Position numbers and translations under genes: made by a program | Notes under the pieces: generated by a model | The model's database searches: none | Told to the model about the DNA's origin: nothing | The model's input: the letters and a program-made list of their open reading frames with translations, nothing else | Shown here: in pieces, positions 30,007 to 38,265 of the stretch | Position numbering within the stretch: position 1 is the stretch's first letter | How the letters are laid out: the number at the start of each line of letters is the position of its first letter | Assembly: GCF_014302995.1 (NCBI RefSeq) | Contig: NZ_CP060295.1 | Location: 5,013,501-5,077,500 of the forward strand | DNA length: 64,000 nt | Direction of reading: 5' to 3' | Source of the DNA: Variovorax sp. PAMC26660 | GTDB lineage: Bacteria; Pseudomonadota; Gammaproteobacteria; Burkholderiales; Burkholderiaceae_C

Positions 30007-30507
30007 ATGAAGATCTCGATCCGCTTCGTATCCATCACCGCCTCCGTGCTGGCCCTGGCCACGCTCACGGCGTGCGTTGCCCCGGCGCCGGTCTACCAGA
30101 CCTCACGCTATCCCTACCAGGCGCCGCCACAGGCCATTCAGTACCGTGAAGCGCAGTACGTCGAGTACGGCCGGGTGGCCAACATCGAAGTGATGCGCAG
30201 CGAAACGGCCGGCACCGGCACCTCGGGCGGCGGCGCCGTTGCTGGCGGTGTCATCGGCGGCGTGGTGGGCAACCAGTTCGGACGTGGCAACGGCCGTGCC
30301 GCGGCCACCGCACTGGGCATCGTGGGTGGCGCCCTGCTGGGCAACACCATCGAGGCTCAGCAGAACGGGCCGCGTGCCTATGAAAGCTATCGCGTGTCGG
30401 TGCAGACCGACCGTGGCGGCTACCGCGCCTTCGACGTCCAGAGTCCGGGCGACCTGCGCATCGGCGACCGCGTGCGTATCGACAACGGTCAGCTCTCGCG
30501 CATGTAA
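30007..30507 (+). CDS. glycine-zipper outer-membrane lipoprotein (SlyB-like)
   Basis: A 166-residue lipoprotein. The signal peptide ends in a lipobox (LTAC, lipidated C23). A Tyr/Gln-rich stretch is followed by a glycine-zipper 2TM domain (about residues 72-115: GGGAVAGGVIGGVVGNQFG and ALGIVGGALLGN) and a C-terminal beta domain (VQTDRGGYRAFDVQSPGDLRI). This matches SlyB/PcP-type surface lipoproteins that support outer-membrane integrity. A GAGGAG ribosome binding site precedes the ATG and a strong terminator follows, so it is monocistronic. Confidence 0.88.
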   Translation: MKISIRFVSITASVLALATLTACVAPAPVYQTSRYPYQAPPQAIQYREAQYVEYGRVANIEVMRSETAGTGTSGGGAVAGGVIGGVVGNQFGRGNGRAAATALGIVGGALLGNTIEAQQNGPRAYESYRVSVQTDRGGYRAFDVQSPGDLRIGDRVRIDNGQLSRM

Positions 30508-30528
30508 ACCTCCCGTACGCGGGACACG

Positions 30529-30564
30529 AAAAAGCCGGGCACTGCCCGGCTTTTTCTTTTTTTT
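30529..30564 (+). terminator. Rho-independent terminator after lipoprotein gene
   Basis: AAAAAGCCGGGC-ACT-GCCCGGCTTTTT is a perfect 12-base stem, followed by CTTTTTTTT. It ends 18 bases before the stop of the convergent SlyD-like gene. The A-run on its left could let it act in both directions. Confidence 0.92.
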
Positions 30565-30582
30565 GCCGAATGGGGTGTGCCG

Positions 30583-31107
30583 TCAGTGCAGCATCTGGTT
30601 GCCAGGCGCCATCGGCGGCACCTTGAAGAAGGCCGTGCCCGCCGTGCCCCGGCCGACTTCTTCTTCCGTGGCCTCGCGCACCGAGCGCACCGTGATGTCG
30701 AGCCGGATCGCAATGCCTGCCAGCGGATGGTTGCCGTCGAGCACCAGGTGGTCGGGGTAGATTTCGGCCACGGTGTAGATCGTGTCCTTGGGGATGCTGT
30801 CGCTCACGCCCTTGGGCAGGGCGGAGCCGTCGAAGGTCATGCCCTCTTCGGTGCCTTCGGGAAACAGCGAGCGTGGCTCCAGAAAGAGCAACTGGTCGTT
30901 GAAGTCGCCGAAGCCCTGTTCGGGTTCGACCTGCAATTGCACGCGGGCGCCGGGCTCATGGCCTTGCAGGACGGCCTCGATCACGTCGAAGAGATCGTCG
31001 CCGCCTACCATGAATTCCACCGGCTCATCGAGCACGTCCAGCACGTCGCCGAGCGTGTCTTTCATTGTCCAGGTCAAGCCGACCACGCATTGTTCAGAGA
31101 TTTCCAT
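30583..31107 (-). CDS. slyD: FKBP-type peptidyl-prolyl isomerase, SlyD-like
   Basis: A 174-residue cytosolic prolyl isomerase and chaperone. The FKBP core is split by an insert-in-flap domain, as in SlyD: the first part ends GGDDLFDVIEAVLQG, the insert holds FGDFNDQLLFLEPRSLFPEG, and the core resumes with VLDGNHPLAGIAIRLDITV, the FKBP signature. The His-rich metal-binding tail of E. coli SlyD is missing; the C-terminus is NQMLH. It is divergent from the RoxA-like gene with only 14 bases between the two start codons. Confidence 0.85.
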   Translation of the reverse strand: MEISEQCVVGLTWTMKDTLGDVLDVLDEPVEFMVGGDDLFDVIEAVLQGHEPGARVQLQVEPEQGFGDFNDQLLFLEPRSLFPEGTEEGMTFDGSALPKGVSDSIPKDTIYTVAEIYPDHLVLDGNHPLAGIAIRLDITVRSVREATEEEVGRGTAGTAFFKVPPMAPGNQMLH

Positions 31108-31121
31108 TGCAGAATTCTCCC
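31108..31121. promoter_or_regulatory. 14-base divergent gap between slyD-like and roxA-like genes
   Basis: The whole intergenic region is TGCAGAATTCTCCC, centred on the palindrome GAATTC. It offers CAGAAT towards the plus-strand gene and GAGAAT towards the minus-strand gene, each about 6 bases from its ATG. No Shine-Dalgarno sequence fits for either gene, so leaderless transcripts or promoters inside the opposite gene are likely. Confidence 0.35.
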
Positions 31122-32264
31122 ATGGAGATTACACAACCGCTGCCGTTGCTCGGCGGCCTGAGTGCCGCGCAGTTCATGCGGCAGTACTGGCAGAAAAAGC
31201 CCTTGCTGGTTCGCCAGGCCATTCCCGCAATGGTGCCACCGATCGATCGCAATGCGTTGTTTGCGCTGGCCGAACGTGAAGGGGTCGAGTCGCGCCTTAT
31301 TCGGCAGGGCAAGACAGGTTGGTCGCTGAAGCACGGGCCGCTGCCCCGGCGCGCCTTGCCGCCCCTGAAGCAGCCGGCCTGGACGCTGCTGGTGCAGGGC
31401 GTCGACCTGCATCACGAGGGCGTGCACGAGCTGCTGCGCCAGTTCCGATTTCTGCCCGACGCGCGCCTGGATGACCTGATGATCAGCTATGCGAGCGACA
31501 CCGGCGGCGTCGGCGCGCATTTCGACAGCTACGACGTGTTTTTGCTGCAGGCGCAGGGGCGTCGCCGTTGGTCGATCGGCAAGCAGAGCGACCTGAGCCT
31601 GCAGCCCGGCGTTCCGCTCAAGATTCTCGAGAACTTCGAGCCCGAGCAGACCTTTGTGCTGGAGCCGGGCGACATGCTCTACCTGCCGCCCAAGTACGCC
31701 CACGATGGCGTGGCTGTGGGCGACGACTGCATGACCTGTTCCATCGGCCTGCGTTCATCCGCCTTGGGCGAACTCGGCGCCGACCTGCTGGCGCGCATGG
31801 CGCAGGCCTATTCGGAAGACCTGGAAGACGCCGGCCCCGCCGAGTTGGCGCGCTACCGCGACCCGGCGCAGCCCGCCGTCGATGCGCCGGCCGCCATGCC
31901 GGCCGCGCTGCAGGGCTTTGCGCGCAAGGCCATCGAGGCCGCGCTGCGCGATGCCGATGCCATCGACCGCGCGCTGGGCGAATCGCTGACCGAGCCCAAG
32001 GCCAACATCTGGTTCGACGAAGGCGGCGAGGTGCCCGACGCCATGCAACACGTGACGCTCGACCGCCGCACGCGCATGCTCTACGACACCCGGCATGTCT
32101 ACATCAACGGCGAGAGCTTTCGCGCCGGCGGCGCCGACGCGACGCTGATGCGCCGCCTGGCCGACAAGCGCGAACTCGGCCCGCGCGAGCTGGCCCGAGC
32201 AAGCGAAGGTGCGCTGGCGCTGCTGGGCGAGTGGTGCGAGGCAGGTTGGCTGCATGCCGGATGA
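31122..32264 (+). CDS. JmjC/cupin-type ribosomal oxygenase (RoxA/YcfD family)
   Basis: A 380-residue Fe(II)/2-oxoglutarate oxygenase. The iron triad is H133 and D135 (GAHFDSYDVF) and H194 (KYAHDGVAV), in a JmjC cupin that begins near residue 95. Relatives such as E. coli RoxA (YcfD) hydroxylate Arg81 of ribosomal protein L16. The C-terminal helical dimerisation/winged-helix part is present. The start region shows only a possible CAGAAT -10. The next gene overlaps its end by 11 bases. Confidence 0.85.
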   Translation: MEITQPLPLLGGLSAAQFMRQYWQKKPLLVRQAIPAMVPPIDRNALFALAEREGVESRLIRQGKTGWSLKHGPLPRRALPPLKQPAWTLLVQGVDLHHEGVHELLRQFRFLPDARLDDLMISYASDTGGVGAHFDSYDVFLLQAQGRRRWSIGKQSDLSLQPGVPLKILENFEPEQTFVLEPGDMLYLPPKYAHDGVAVGDDCMTCSIGLRSSALGELGADLLARMAQAYSEDLEDAGPAELARYRDPAQPAVDAPAAMPAALQGFARKAIEAALRDADAIDRALGESLTEPKANIWFDEGGEVPDAMQHVTLDRRTRMLYDTRHVYINGESFRAGGADATLMRRLADKRELGPRELARASEGALALLGEWCEAGWLHAG

Positions 32265-32754
32265 CGCAGCCCAGCCGCTGACCGAGGGCCGCTTCGACGG
32301 CCGGGAAGCCTTCGACGTGATTCTTCGGCGCGCGCTGTCCGCTGCCGCGCAGCAAGGCTGGAAAGAGATCGTCTTCAGCGACCCTGACTTTGCCGACTGG
32401 CCATTGGGCGAACGCGCCAGCATCGAAGCGCTGCAGGCCTGGGCGGCCAGCGGCCGGCGTTTCATGCTGCTGGCGCAGCGCTTCGACATCCTCGAGCGTG
32501 GTCACGCGCGCTTTGTGCCCTGGCGCCGCACGTGGGACCACATCGTCGAATGCCGCGCGACCGGTAAGGCCGAGGGTGCCGAGGTGCCGAGCGCCATCTG
32601 GACGCCTTCGTGGTTCGTGCATCGCATCGACCCCGAGCGCAGCCGAGGCGTGAGTGGCATCGACCCAGGCGCCCGCCGCGCGTTGCGCGAAGCGATCGAC
32701 GAGTGCTGGCACCGTGGGCGGCCCGCATTTCCGGCATCGACGCTCGGCTTGTAA
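32254..32754 (+). CDS. conserved hypothetical protein overlapping the oxygenase gene
   Basis: A 166-residue soluble protein that I assign only tentatively to an uncharacterised betaproteobacterial family. It overlaps the oxygenase gene by 11 bases and is clearly co-translated. Residues 40-110 (WKEIVFSDPDFADWPLGERA and RRFMLLAQRFDILERGHARF) look like an alpha/beta domain that could recognise a phosphorylated or nucleotide-like ligand, resembling phospholipase D-type half domains without the HKD motif. No signal peptide or membrane helix is present. Confidence 0.7.
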   Translation: MPDDAAQPLTEGRFDGREAFDVILRRALSAAAQQGWKEIVFSDPDFADWPLGERASIEALQAWAASGRRFMLLAQRFDILERGHARFVPWRRTWDHIVECRATGKAEGAEVPSAIWTPSWFVHRIDPERSRGVSGIDPGARRALREAIDECWHRGRPAFPASTLGL

Positions 32755-32848
32755 GCCAATGCCGCGAATGCGGCTGCGAGACATATTCGAGCCGGTATGC
32801 AGGTCTAGAATTTTTTGGTTCCAGACCTTCATTGCCAAAGGAGTCCTC

Positions 32849-33133
32849 ATGAAGAAGTCCTCGTCCGTCCTGATTGCCTCGCTGATTGCCGCTGCCGCGC
32901 TCGTTGCCTGCGGAAAGAAAGAGGACGCCGCACCTGCGGTCGTGACGCCGCCTCCTGCACCTGTGTCCGAACCCGCCGCTCCGGCCCCGGCGCCCGCCGC
33001 CGATCCGGCAGCAACTCCAGCCGCACCCTCTACCGATTCGTCGGCGACCCCGGCACCCGGCGCTTCGTCGGCGCTGGACGCAGCGAATGCAGCCACGGAA
33101 GCAGCCAAGAAGAACGAAGCGCCCAAGCCCTGA
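32849..33133 (+). CDS. small Ala/Pro-rich lipoprotein
   Basis: A 94-residue protein with a lipoprotein signal peptide (residues 1-20, lipobox ALVAC, lipidated C21) followed by a disordered, Ala/Pro-rich mature part with a charged end (AAKKNEAPKP). This low-complexity type is common at the cell envelope, and no enzymatic motif is visible. A good AAAGGAG ribosome binding site precedes the ATG at 32849, and a strong terminator follows. The function is unknown. Confidence 0.75.
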   Translation: MKKSSSVLIASLIAAAALVACGKKEDAAPAVVTPPPAPVSEPAAPAPAPAADPAATPAAPSTDSSATPAPGASSALDAANAATEAAKKNEAPKP

Positions 33134-33153
33134 GCGTTGCGCCTTCACCATGC

Positions 33154-33184
33154 AAAAAGCCGCCATCTGGCGGCTTTTTCTTTG
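33154..33184 (+). terminator. Rho-independent terminator after small lipoprotein gene
   Basis: AAAAAGCCGCCA-TC-TGGCGGCTTTTT is a perfect 12-base inverted repeat followed by CTTT. Its A-run/T-run symmetry suggests it also terminates the convergent metallohydrolase operon. Confidence 0.9.
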
Positions 33185-33203
33185 GGTTCCTGGCCGGTGT
33201 CGG

Positions 33204-33980
33204 TCAGACGTCCAGCCAGGGCGAGCCTTCGGCGGCGGTGGCGGTGAGCATCTCTTCTTCCTGGCCTCCCAGTGCCTGCGCCATCAGGCGCCGCACGATC
33301 TCGGGCCGGTTGTTCTGCTCGCTCAGGTGCGCCGCGACCACATGCCGCAGCCCATCGTGAAGGACCGCTTGCGCGATGTCCGCCGCGGCGGCATTCGACA
33401 AATGCCCATAGTTGCCGCCCACGCGCAGCTTGAGAAAAGCCGGGTAGGCCGAATTGGCCAGCAGGTCGCTGTCGTGGTTGAACTCCAGCAGCAGCGCGTG
33501 CACGCCGCTCAGGCGGGCCAGCACGTGCGCTGTGGCATGTCCCAGGTCGGTCAGCACGCCCAGGCTGCGATTGCCGTCCGTGCAGCGAAGCTGCAGCGGC
33601 TCGCGCGCGTCATGGGGAACGGTGAAGGGCTGCACGCTGATGTCGCCGACAGAAAACTCGGCATCGTCGCGCGCCAGGTTCAGCAGGCCCTCGAAATCAC
33701 GCCCGCCGGTGGCGAGCCACGTGCCTTCGCTCATCCAGACCGGAATGCGGTTGCGCCGCGACAGCGAGTGGGCACAGCCGATGTGGTCGCCGTGCTCGTG
33801 GGTGACGAAGACTGCATCGATATCGGAGGCGGCAAGGCCCGCCTGGGCCAGCCGCAGATCGAGCTGCTTGAGGCCGAAGCCGCAGTCGATCAACATCCGG
33901 GAGGTGCGGCCGCCACTGGTCGCTTCGACCAGCGCGGCATTGCCCGTGCTGCCGCTACCGAGGCTTCGGAAGCGCAGCAT
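33204..33980 (-). CDS. MBL-fold metallohydrolase (YycJ/WalJ-like)
   Basis: A 258-residue metallo-beta-lactamase-fold enzyme with the dinuclear metal motif FVTHEHGDHIG (about residues 58-68) and further ligands in FTVPHDAREP and LLEFNHDSDLL. The start RFRSLGSGSTGNAALVEA is characteristic of the YycJ group, thought to be nucleic-acid exonucleases or phosphodiesterases. It starts five bases after bamC on the same strand, the usual dapA-bamC-MBL order in Burkholderiales. Confidence 0.88.
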   Translation of the reverse strand: MLRFRSLGSGSTGNAALVEATSGGRTSRMLIDCGFGLKQLDLRLAQAGLAASDIDAVFVTHEHGDHIGCAHSLSRRNRIPVWMSEGTWLATGGRDFEGLLNLARDDAEFSVGDISVQPFTVPHDAREPLQLRCTDGNRSLGVLTDLGHATAHVLARLSGVHALLLEFNHDSDLLANSAYPAFLKLRVGGNYGHLSNAAAADIAQAVLHDGLRHVVAAHLSEQNNRPEIVRRLMAQALGGQEEEMLTATAAEGSPWLDV

Positions 33981-33985
33981 GCGGG

Positions 33986-35077
33986 TTACTTCAGATCGTC
34001 GGCAATGACCTTGACGATGCGCTGTGCGTTGGCCGAGGTCTCGGGCACGCCGGCTTCGCTCAGCACAGCGACGGTGCTGGCTTCGCCCTGGCTCTTGACC
34101 GAGATGCGGAACTTGATCGGCGCTTCGTCCTTGTTCGAGCTGCTGAAGAACTTGCCGAAGAAGCCGGGTTCCTTCTTCTCGGGGTTCGGCGTCACGTAGC
34201 GAACGTAGTACAGGCCGGCGCTGCGGTCGCGGTCTTCCACGGTGAAGCCGGTGCGGTCGAGCGCCAGGCCAACACGGCGCCATGCGCGGTCGAAGCCTTC
34301 GCTGATCTGCACGACCGGCTGGCCGCCCACATTGGCGATGGTGGCGGTCTTGGTCGGTGCCGTGGTTGCGGCCAGGATCTTCGACTGCTCTTGCGAGACA
34401 CCGAGCTTGACCATCAGGCGGCGCAGGAATTCGGTTTCGAGTTCAGGGTCGCTGGGACGTGGCTGCCAGACGGTCTGGTCCTGGCGCGAGTTGTTGTAGA
34501 CCTCTTGCATGCCGCGATGGCTGATGAAGATCTCGGTGCCGTTGGGCGTGCGTTCCAGGCGGGTGCGGAAGCGGTCGAGTTCGCCGGTCGAATAGACCGA
34601 TTCGACCAGCTTGCCCAGCGTGCCGCGGATGATGTCCTGCGGCAGCTTGGCGCGGTTCTCGGCCCAGTCGGTTTCCATGATGCCGAGGTTGCGCTGGTCG
34701 GTGGTCAGCAGAAAGCCGCTTTCCTGCCAGAAGTCTTTCACCGGGTCCCAGAGCTGGTCGGGCGTGCGGTTGACGACGATCCAGCGCTGCGTGCCTGCGC
34801 GCTCCATGCGCACGTCGCCGATATTGCTCACGGCGGTGGGAATGCCCGGGGCATTGGCAATGCCAGCCTGGTAGGCGTTGGCCGTCACGGCACCGCCGGG
34901 CACTGCGTAGCGGTTGTCGCGCGAGAGTTGCGAAAGGTCGGGCGGAACTTCAAGAGTGGGGGCCTTGCCCGCGCTCTTGTAGTCGATTTTGTCGCTCTCG
35001 AGGACGGAGCAGGCGGCGAGGCTGGCAACGAGAGTGGCCAGCAGTGCATATCGCGAAAGTTGCGAAAGGTTCTTCAA
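33986..35077 (-). CDS. bamC: outer-membrane assembly lipoprotein BamC
   Basis: A 363-residue lipoprotein of the BAM complex (NlpB/DapX family), which inserts beta-barrel proteins into the outer membrane. A TTG start at 35077 is chosen because an AAGGAAG ribosome binding site lies 8 bases before it and it gives a compact signal peptide with lipobox SLAAC (C23). The ATG at 35134 would add 19 residues before the signal. The unstructured N-terminal segment KIDYKSAGKAPTLEVPPDLS, which contacts BamD, and two helix-grip domains follow. It is downstream of dapA, as usual. Confidence 0.9.
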   Translation of the reverse strand: MKNLSQLSRYALLATLVASLAACSVLESDKIDYKSAGKAPTLEVPPDLSQLSRDNRYAVPGGAVTANAYQAGIANAPGIPTAVSNIGDVRMERAGTQRWIVVNRTPDQLWDPVKDFWQESGFLLTTDQRNLGIMETDWAENRAKLPQDIIRGTLGKLVESVYSTGELDRFRTRLERTPNGTEIFISHRGMQEVYNNSRQDQTVWQPRPSDPELETEFLRRLMVKLGVSQEQSKILAATTAPTKTATIANVGGQPVVQISEGFDRAWRRVGLALDRTGFTVEDRDRSAGLYYVRYVTPNPEKKEPGFFGKFFSSSNKDEAPIKFRISVKSQGEASTVAVLSEAGVPETSANAQRIVKVIADDLK

Positions 35078-35220
35078 CGTCGTCTTCCTTGTTGGAATGG
35101 GTTCGGTCAATCTATGGGCCGCAGTGCCCGCCATCTCAGAGCACAGTTCGGGCAAAAGGTTGCTTAACCTTGTTGCGGCCCAGGGTAAACGCAGATTGGG
35201 GAGGGATTGAGTAGATGGGC

Positions 35221-36111
35221 TCAGTTCTTGAGCAGGCCGGTGGCGCGCAAGGCGCCCTCGACCGCCGGACGGCTCGCTTCGCCGAGTTCGGTGAGCGGCA
35301 ACCGCAGGGCGCCGCCGCACAGACCGAGCCTGGCCATGGCCCACTTGAGCGGGATGGGGTTGGGCTCGACGAACAGGTTGCGGTGCAGCGGCATCAGCTC
35401 GAACTGGATCTGCATGGCGCGCTTGACGTCGCCCGCCAGGGCCGCGACACACAGCTCGTGCATCTTGCGCGGCGCGATGTTGGCCGTGACGCTGATGTTG
35501 CCCTGGCCACCGCAGAGCATGAGCGCGACCGCTGTGGGGTCGTCGCCGGAATAGACGGCAAAGTGCTTGGGCAGATCGCGAATGAGCCACTGGGCGCGTT
35601 CGATGTTGCCGGTGGCTTCCTTGATGCCGATGATTCCGGGCACCTGTGCCAGCCGCAGCACGGTGTCGTGCGCCATATCGGCGACGGAGCGGCCGGGCAC
35701 GTTGTAAAGCACGACGGGCAGGTCGCCCACGGCTTCGGCAATCGCCTTGAAATGCTGGTACTGGCCTTCTTGCGTTGGCTTGTTGTAGTACGGCACGACC
35801 TGCAGTTGCGAATTGGCGCCCACGCCCTTGGCGAACTTGGCAAGCTCGATGGCTTCCTTGGTCGAGTTGGCGCCGCAGCCGGCCATCACGGGAACGCGGC
35901 CCCTGGCCTGCTCGACCGAGACGCGGATGATTTCGCAGTGCTCTTCGACGTCGACCGTCGGCGATTCGCCGGTGGTGCCGACCACGCCAAGGCAATCGGT
36001 GCCTTCGTCAATGTGCCAATCGATGAGCCGCCGCAGGGCGGGGTAGTCGACACTGCCGTCGTCGTGCATCGGCGTGACGAGAGCGACGATGCTGCCTGTC
36101 AGTTGCTCCAA
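35221..36111 (-). CDS. dapA: 4-hydroxy-tetrahydrodipicolinate synthase
   Basis: A 296-residue TIM-barrel lyase that condenses pyruvate with aspartate semialdehyde in the diaminopimelate/lysine pathway. The Schiff-base lysine K164 ([11 protein letters not shown]), the catalytic Y136 (LYNVPGR) and the GTTGE loop (residues 45-49) are present. It heads the dapA-bamC-MBL operon. A TAGAAT -10 lies 34 bases upstream of the ATG. Confidence 0.96.
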   Translation of the reverse strand: MEQLTGSIVALVTPMHDDGSVDYPALRRLIDWHIDEGTDCLGVVGTTGESPTVDVEEHCEIIRVSVEQARGRVPVMAGCGANSTKEAIELAKFAKGVGANSQLQVVPYYNKPTQEGQYQHFKAIAEAVGDLPVVLYNVPGRSVADMAHDTVLRLAQVPGIIGIKEATGNIERAQWLIRDLPKHFAVYSGDDPTAVALMLCGGQGNISVTANIAPRKMHELCVAALAGDVKRAMQIQFELMPLHRNLFVEPNPIPLKWAMARLGLCGGALRLPLTELGEASRPAVEGALRATGLLKN

Positions 36112-36144
36112 GGGGAATCTCTTTGTCGGTGGACGAAAGCGCCG

Positions 36145-36150
36145 ATTCTA
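36145..36150 (-). promoter_or_regulatory. -10 element for dapA
   Basis: TAGAAT on the minus strand, five of six bases matching the consensus, would give a leader of about 25 bases before dapA. The -35 region (TGTCTC, 18-base spacer) is weak. The gap between dapA and the methyltransferase gene holds nothing else. Confidence 0.4.
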
Positions 36151-36190
36151 CTTACTCCGGGGGCCTGCGAGACAGCCATCCCGGGACCCC

Positions 36191-36760
36191 TCAGTTTCCC
36201 TTAAGGAGGGGGCGGGGAGGCTCGCTGGTGGCGCGGGCACCGAGGCGGATCGCGGCAATACGCTGTACGAAGCGCGGCGGTTCGGCCATGAAGCCGTCTT
36301 CGTAGGCCACCACGCGCAGGCCGGCGCAGGCTGCCAGCAGTTCGCCGGGCTGCAGCAGGAAGTCGGCACGCGAGGGTTTTCCCACGGTTTCGTTGCCTGC
36401 TGCGAAGGTTTCGTAGAGCAGCACACCGCCCGGCGCCACGGCGGCCACGATGTCGGCCAGGCGCGGGCGCCAGAGGTAGTTGGTGACGATCACTGCGCCG
36501 AAGGTCTGGCCGTCGAAAGGCCAGGGGCCGGATTCGATGTCGGCGGTGACCGTGCGGCCGAAGGCGCCGGCCGCCTCGATGGCCTCGGGCGAGCGGTCGA
36601 CACCGGTGACCGCATGCCCGCGCCCCCCGAACCACTGCATGTGGCGCCCGGACCCGCAGGCCACGTCGAGCACCGTCGCTTCGGCTGCGAGCAGGTGCGA
36701 CCAGCGGACGATCCAGTCCGAAGGGGCGTTCGAGCCGTGCATCGGCGCTGCATCTTTCAT
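36191..36760 (-). CDS. class I SAM-dependent methyltransferase
   Basis: A 189-residue methyltransferase of the TehB/UbiE-like type. Motif I VLDVACGSGRHMQWF (about residues 30-44) and the acidic GVDRSPEAIEAA bind S-adenosylmethionine; later strands are FGAVIVTNYLWRP and GGVLLYETFAAG. The substrate is unknown. It lies 13 bases after the stop of a small membrane protein gene, both on the minus strand behind an MFS gene. Soluble; no signal peptide. Confidence 0.85.
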   Translation of the reverse strand: MKDAAPMHGSNAPSDWIVRWSHLLAAEATVLDVACGSGRHMQWFGGRGHAVTGVDRSPEAIEAAGAFGRTVTADIESGPWPFDGQTFGAVIVTNYLWRPRLADIVAAVAPGGVLLYETFAAGNETVGKPSRADFLLQPGELLAACAGLRVVAYEDGFMAEPPRFVQRIAAIRLGARATSEPPRPLLKGN

Positions 36761-36773
36761 GGCGGATCGGAAT

Positions 36774-36914
36774 TCAGAAACAGGACCAGATCTGGTCGAC
36801 CAGCGTCACAAGAAAGGCCGGGTGCACATAAAGAGCGAACACGCCGCCCAGCACCACCAGCGCGGCGGCGAGCCAGCCCGCGTGGACGATGTGCTGGCGC
36901 ATCTGAGGTGTCAT
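36774..36914 (-). CDS. 46-residue single-pass membrane protein
   Basis: A short open frame starting MTPQMRQHIVHAGWLAAALV and ending VDQIWSCF, with one membrane helix (about residues 13-34) and a short polar start. It fits exactly between the MFS stop (36933) and the methyltransferase start (36760) with normal spacing on both sides. I believe similar small proteins occur next to this methyltransferase in other Comamonadaceae, from memory only. The function is unknown. Confidence 0.65.
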   Translation of the reverse strand: MTPQMRQHIVHAGWLAAALVVLGGVFALYVHPAFLVTLVDQIWSCF

Positions 36915-36932
36915 GGCTGCCGTTGTACGAAA

Positions 36933-38156
36933 TCAGGCCGAAGCACCCACCGGCCCCGACGATCGCGCGATCGCGCTCTCCTTGACCGGCAGATTGATCA
37001 GCGCCGCGAACACGCCCAGCGCGATCGAGATGTACCAGACGATGTTGTAGCTGCCCGTCGTGTCATACAGGAAGCCCCCGAGCCACACGCCCAGGAACGA
37101 GCCGACCTGGTGGCTCAGGAACACGAAACCGCTGAGCATCGACAGGTGCGCCACGCCGAAGATGCCCGCCACGATCGCATTGGTCGCGGGCACGGTGGAC
37201 AGCCACAGGAAGCCCATGGCTGCCGAGAAGACGTAGACGCTCAACGGCGAGATCGGCACCAGCAGGAACAGCGCGATCGACACCGCCCGCGCCAGGTAGA
37301 TGGCCGCGAGGATCTTGCGCTTGGCCAGCGTCTGCCCCAGCAGCCCGACCGTGTAGGTGCCGAACACATTGAACAGCCCGATCAACGCCAGCGCGTAGCC
37401 GGCCACGTCGGCCGACAGGCTCTTGTCGCGCAAGTAGGTCGGCATGTGGATGCCGATGAACGCGAGCTGGAAGCCGCAGACGAAGTACCCCGCCATCAGC
37501 AGCCCGAAGCTGGGGTAGCGGAAGGCTTCGCCCACCGCCTGCAGCACCGATTGCTCGCGGTGGCCGGCCAGGGCTTCGGTCTTCGGCTCGCGCAGGCCGA
37601 AGGCCAGCGGGATGATCACCAGCACCAGAACCGCGAGCACGGCCAGCGCCGTCTGCCAGCCCAGGTGCCCGATCAGTCGCCCTTCGATGGGCGCCATCAG
37701 GAACTGCCCGAACGACCCGGCCGCCGCCGCCACGCCCATGGCCCACGAGCGCCGCTCGGCCGGAATCTGCCGGCCGATCACTCCGTAGATCACTGCATAG
37801 GTCGAGCCCGCCTGCGCCGCGCCGATCAGCACGCCCGCGCTCAGCGTGAACAGCAAGGGCGTCGGCGAATGCGCCATGCCGAACAGGCCCAGCGCATAGA
37901 ACACCGCGCCGCCGATCAGCACGCGGAAGGCCCCGAAGCGGTCCGCCAGCATGCCGGCGAACACGCCGAAGATGCCCCACGACAGGTTCTGGATGGCCAG
38001 CGCGAACGAGAAGGTCTGGCGGCTCCAGTCCTGGGCCTGGGTGATCGGCTGCAGCCAGAGGCCGAAGCCGTGGCGGATGCCCATCGAGAGCGTGACGATC
38101 ATGGCGCCGCAGATCAGGACCTGCTTGATCGAAAGAGTGGGGGCGGGGGCTTGCAT
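36933..38156 (-). CDS. MFS transporter
   Basis: A 407-residue inner-membrane protein with about twelve hydrophobic segments. The start MGIRHGFGLWLQPITQAQDW and the loop ADRFGAFRVL resemble the oxalate/formate antiporter and monocarboxylate (MCT-like) branches of the major facilitator superfamily. The central loop (about residues 195-215) separates two six-helix halves. It precedes the small membrane protein and methyltransferase genes on the same strand. The substrate is unknown; an organic acid is plausible. Confidence 0.82.
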   Translation of the reverse strand: MQAPAPTLSIKQVLICGAMIVTLSMGIRHGFGLWLQPITQAQDWSRQTFSFALAIQNLSWGIFGVFAGMLADRFGAFRVLIGGAVFYALGLFGMAHSPTPLLFTLSAGVLIGAAQAGSTYAVIYGVIGRQIPAERRSWAMGVAAAAGSFGQFLMAPIEGRLIGHLGWQTALAVLAVLVLVIIPLAFGLREPKTEALAGHREQSVLQAVGEAFRYPSFGLLMAGYFVCGFQLAFIGIHMPTYLRDKSLSADVAGYALALIGLFNVFGTYTVGLLGQTLAKRKILAAIYLARAVSIALFLLVPISPLSVYVFSAAMGFLWLSTVPATNAIVAGIFGVAHLSMLSGFVFLSHQVGSFLGVWLGGFLYDTTGSYNIVWYISIALGVFAALINLPVKESAIARSSGPVGASA

Positions 38157-38265
38157 GGCGTTGAATGTAGCGATTTGCCTGCTTTGGCAGGCGAACCGGT
38201 GGCCAAAGCCATTGATGATTTATCGGAGCCGTTTCAATGCGCTCCGGTCATCAAAGCCGTTGGCC

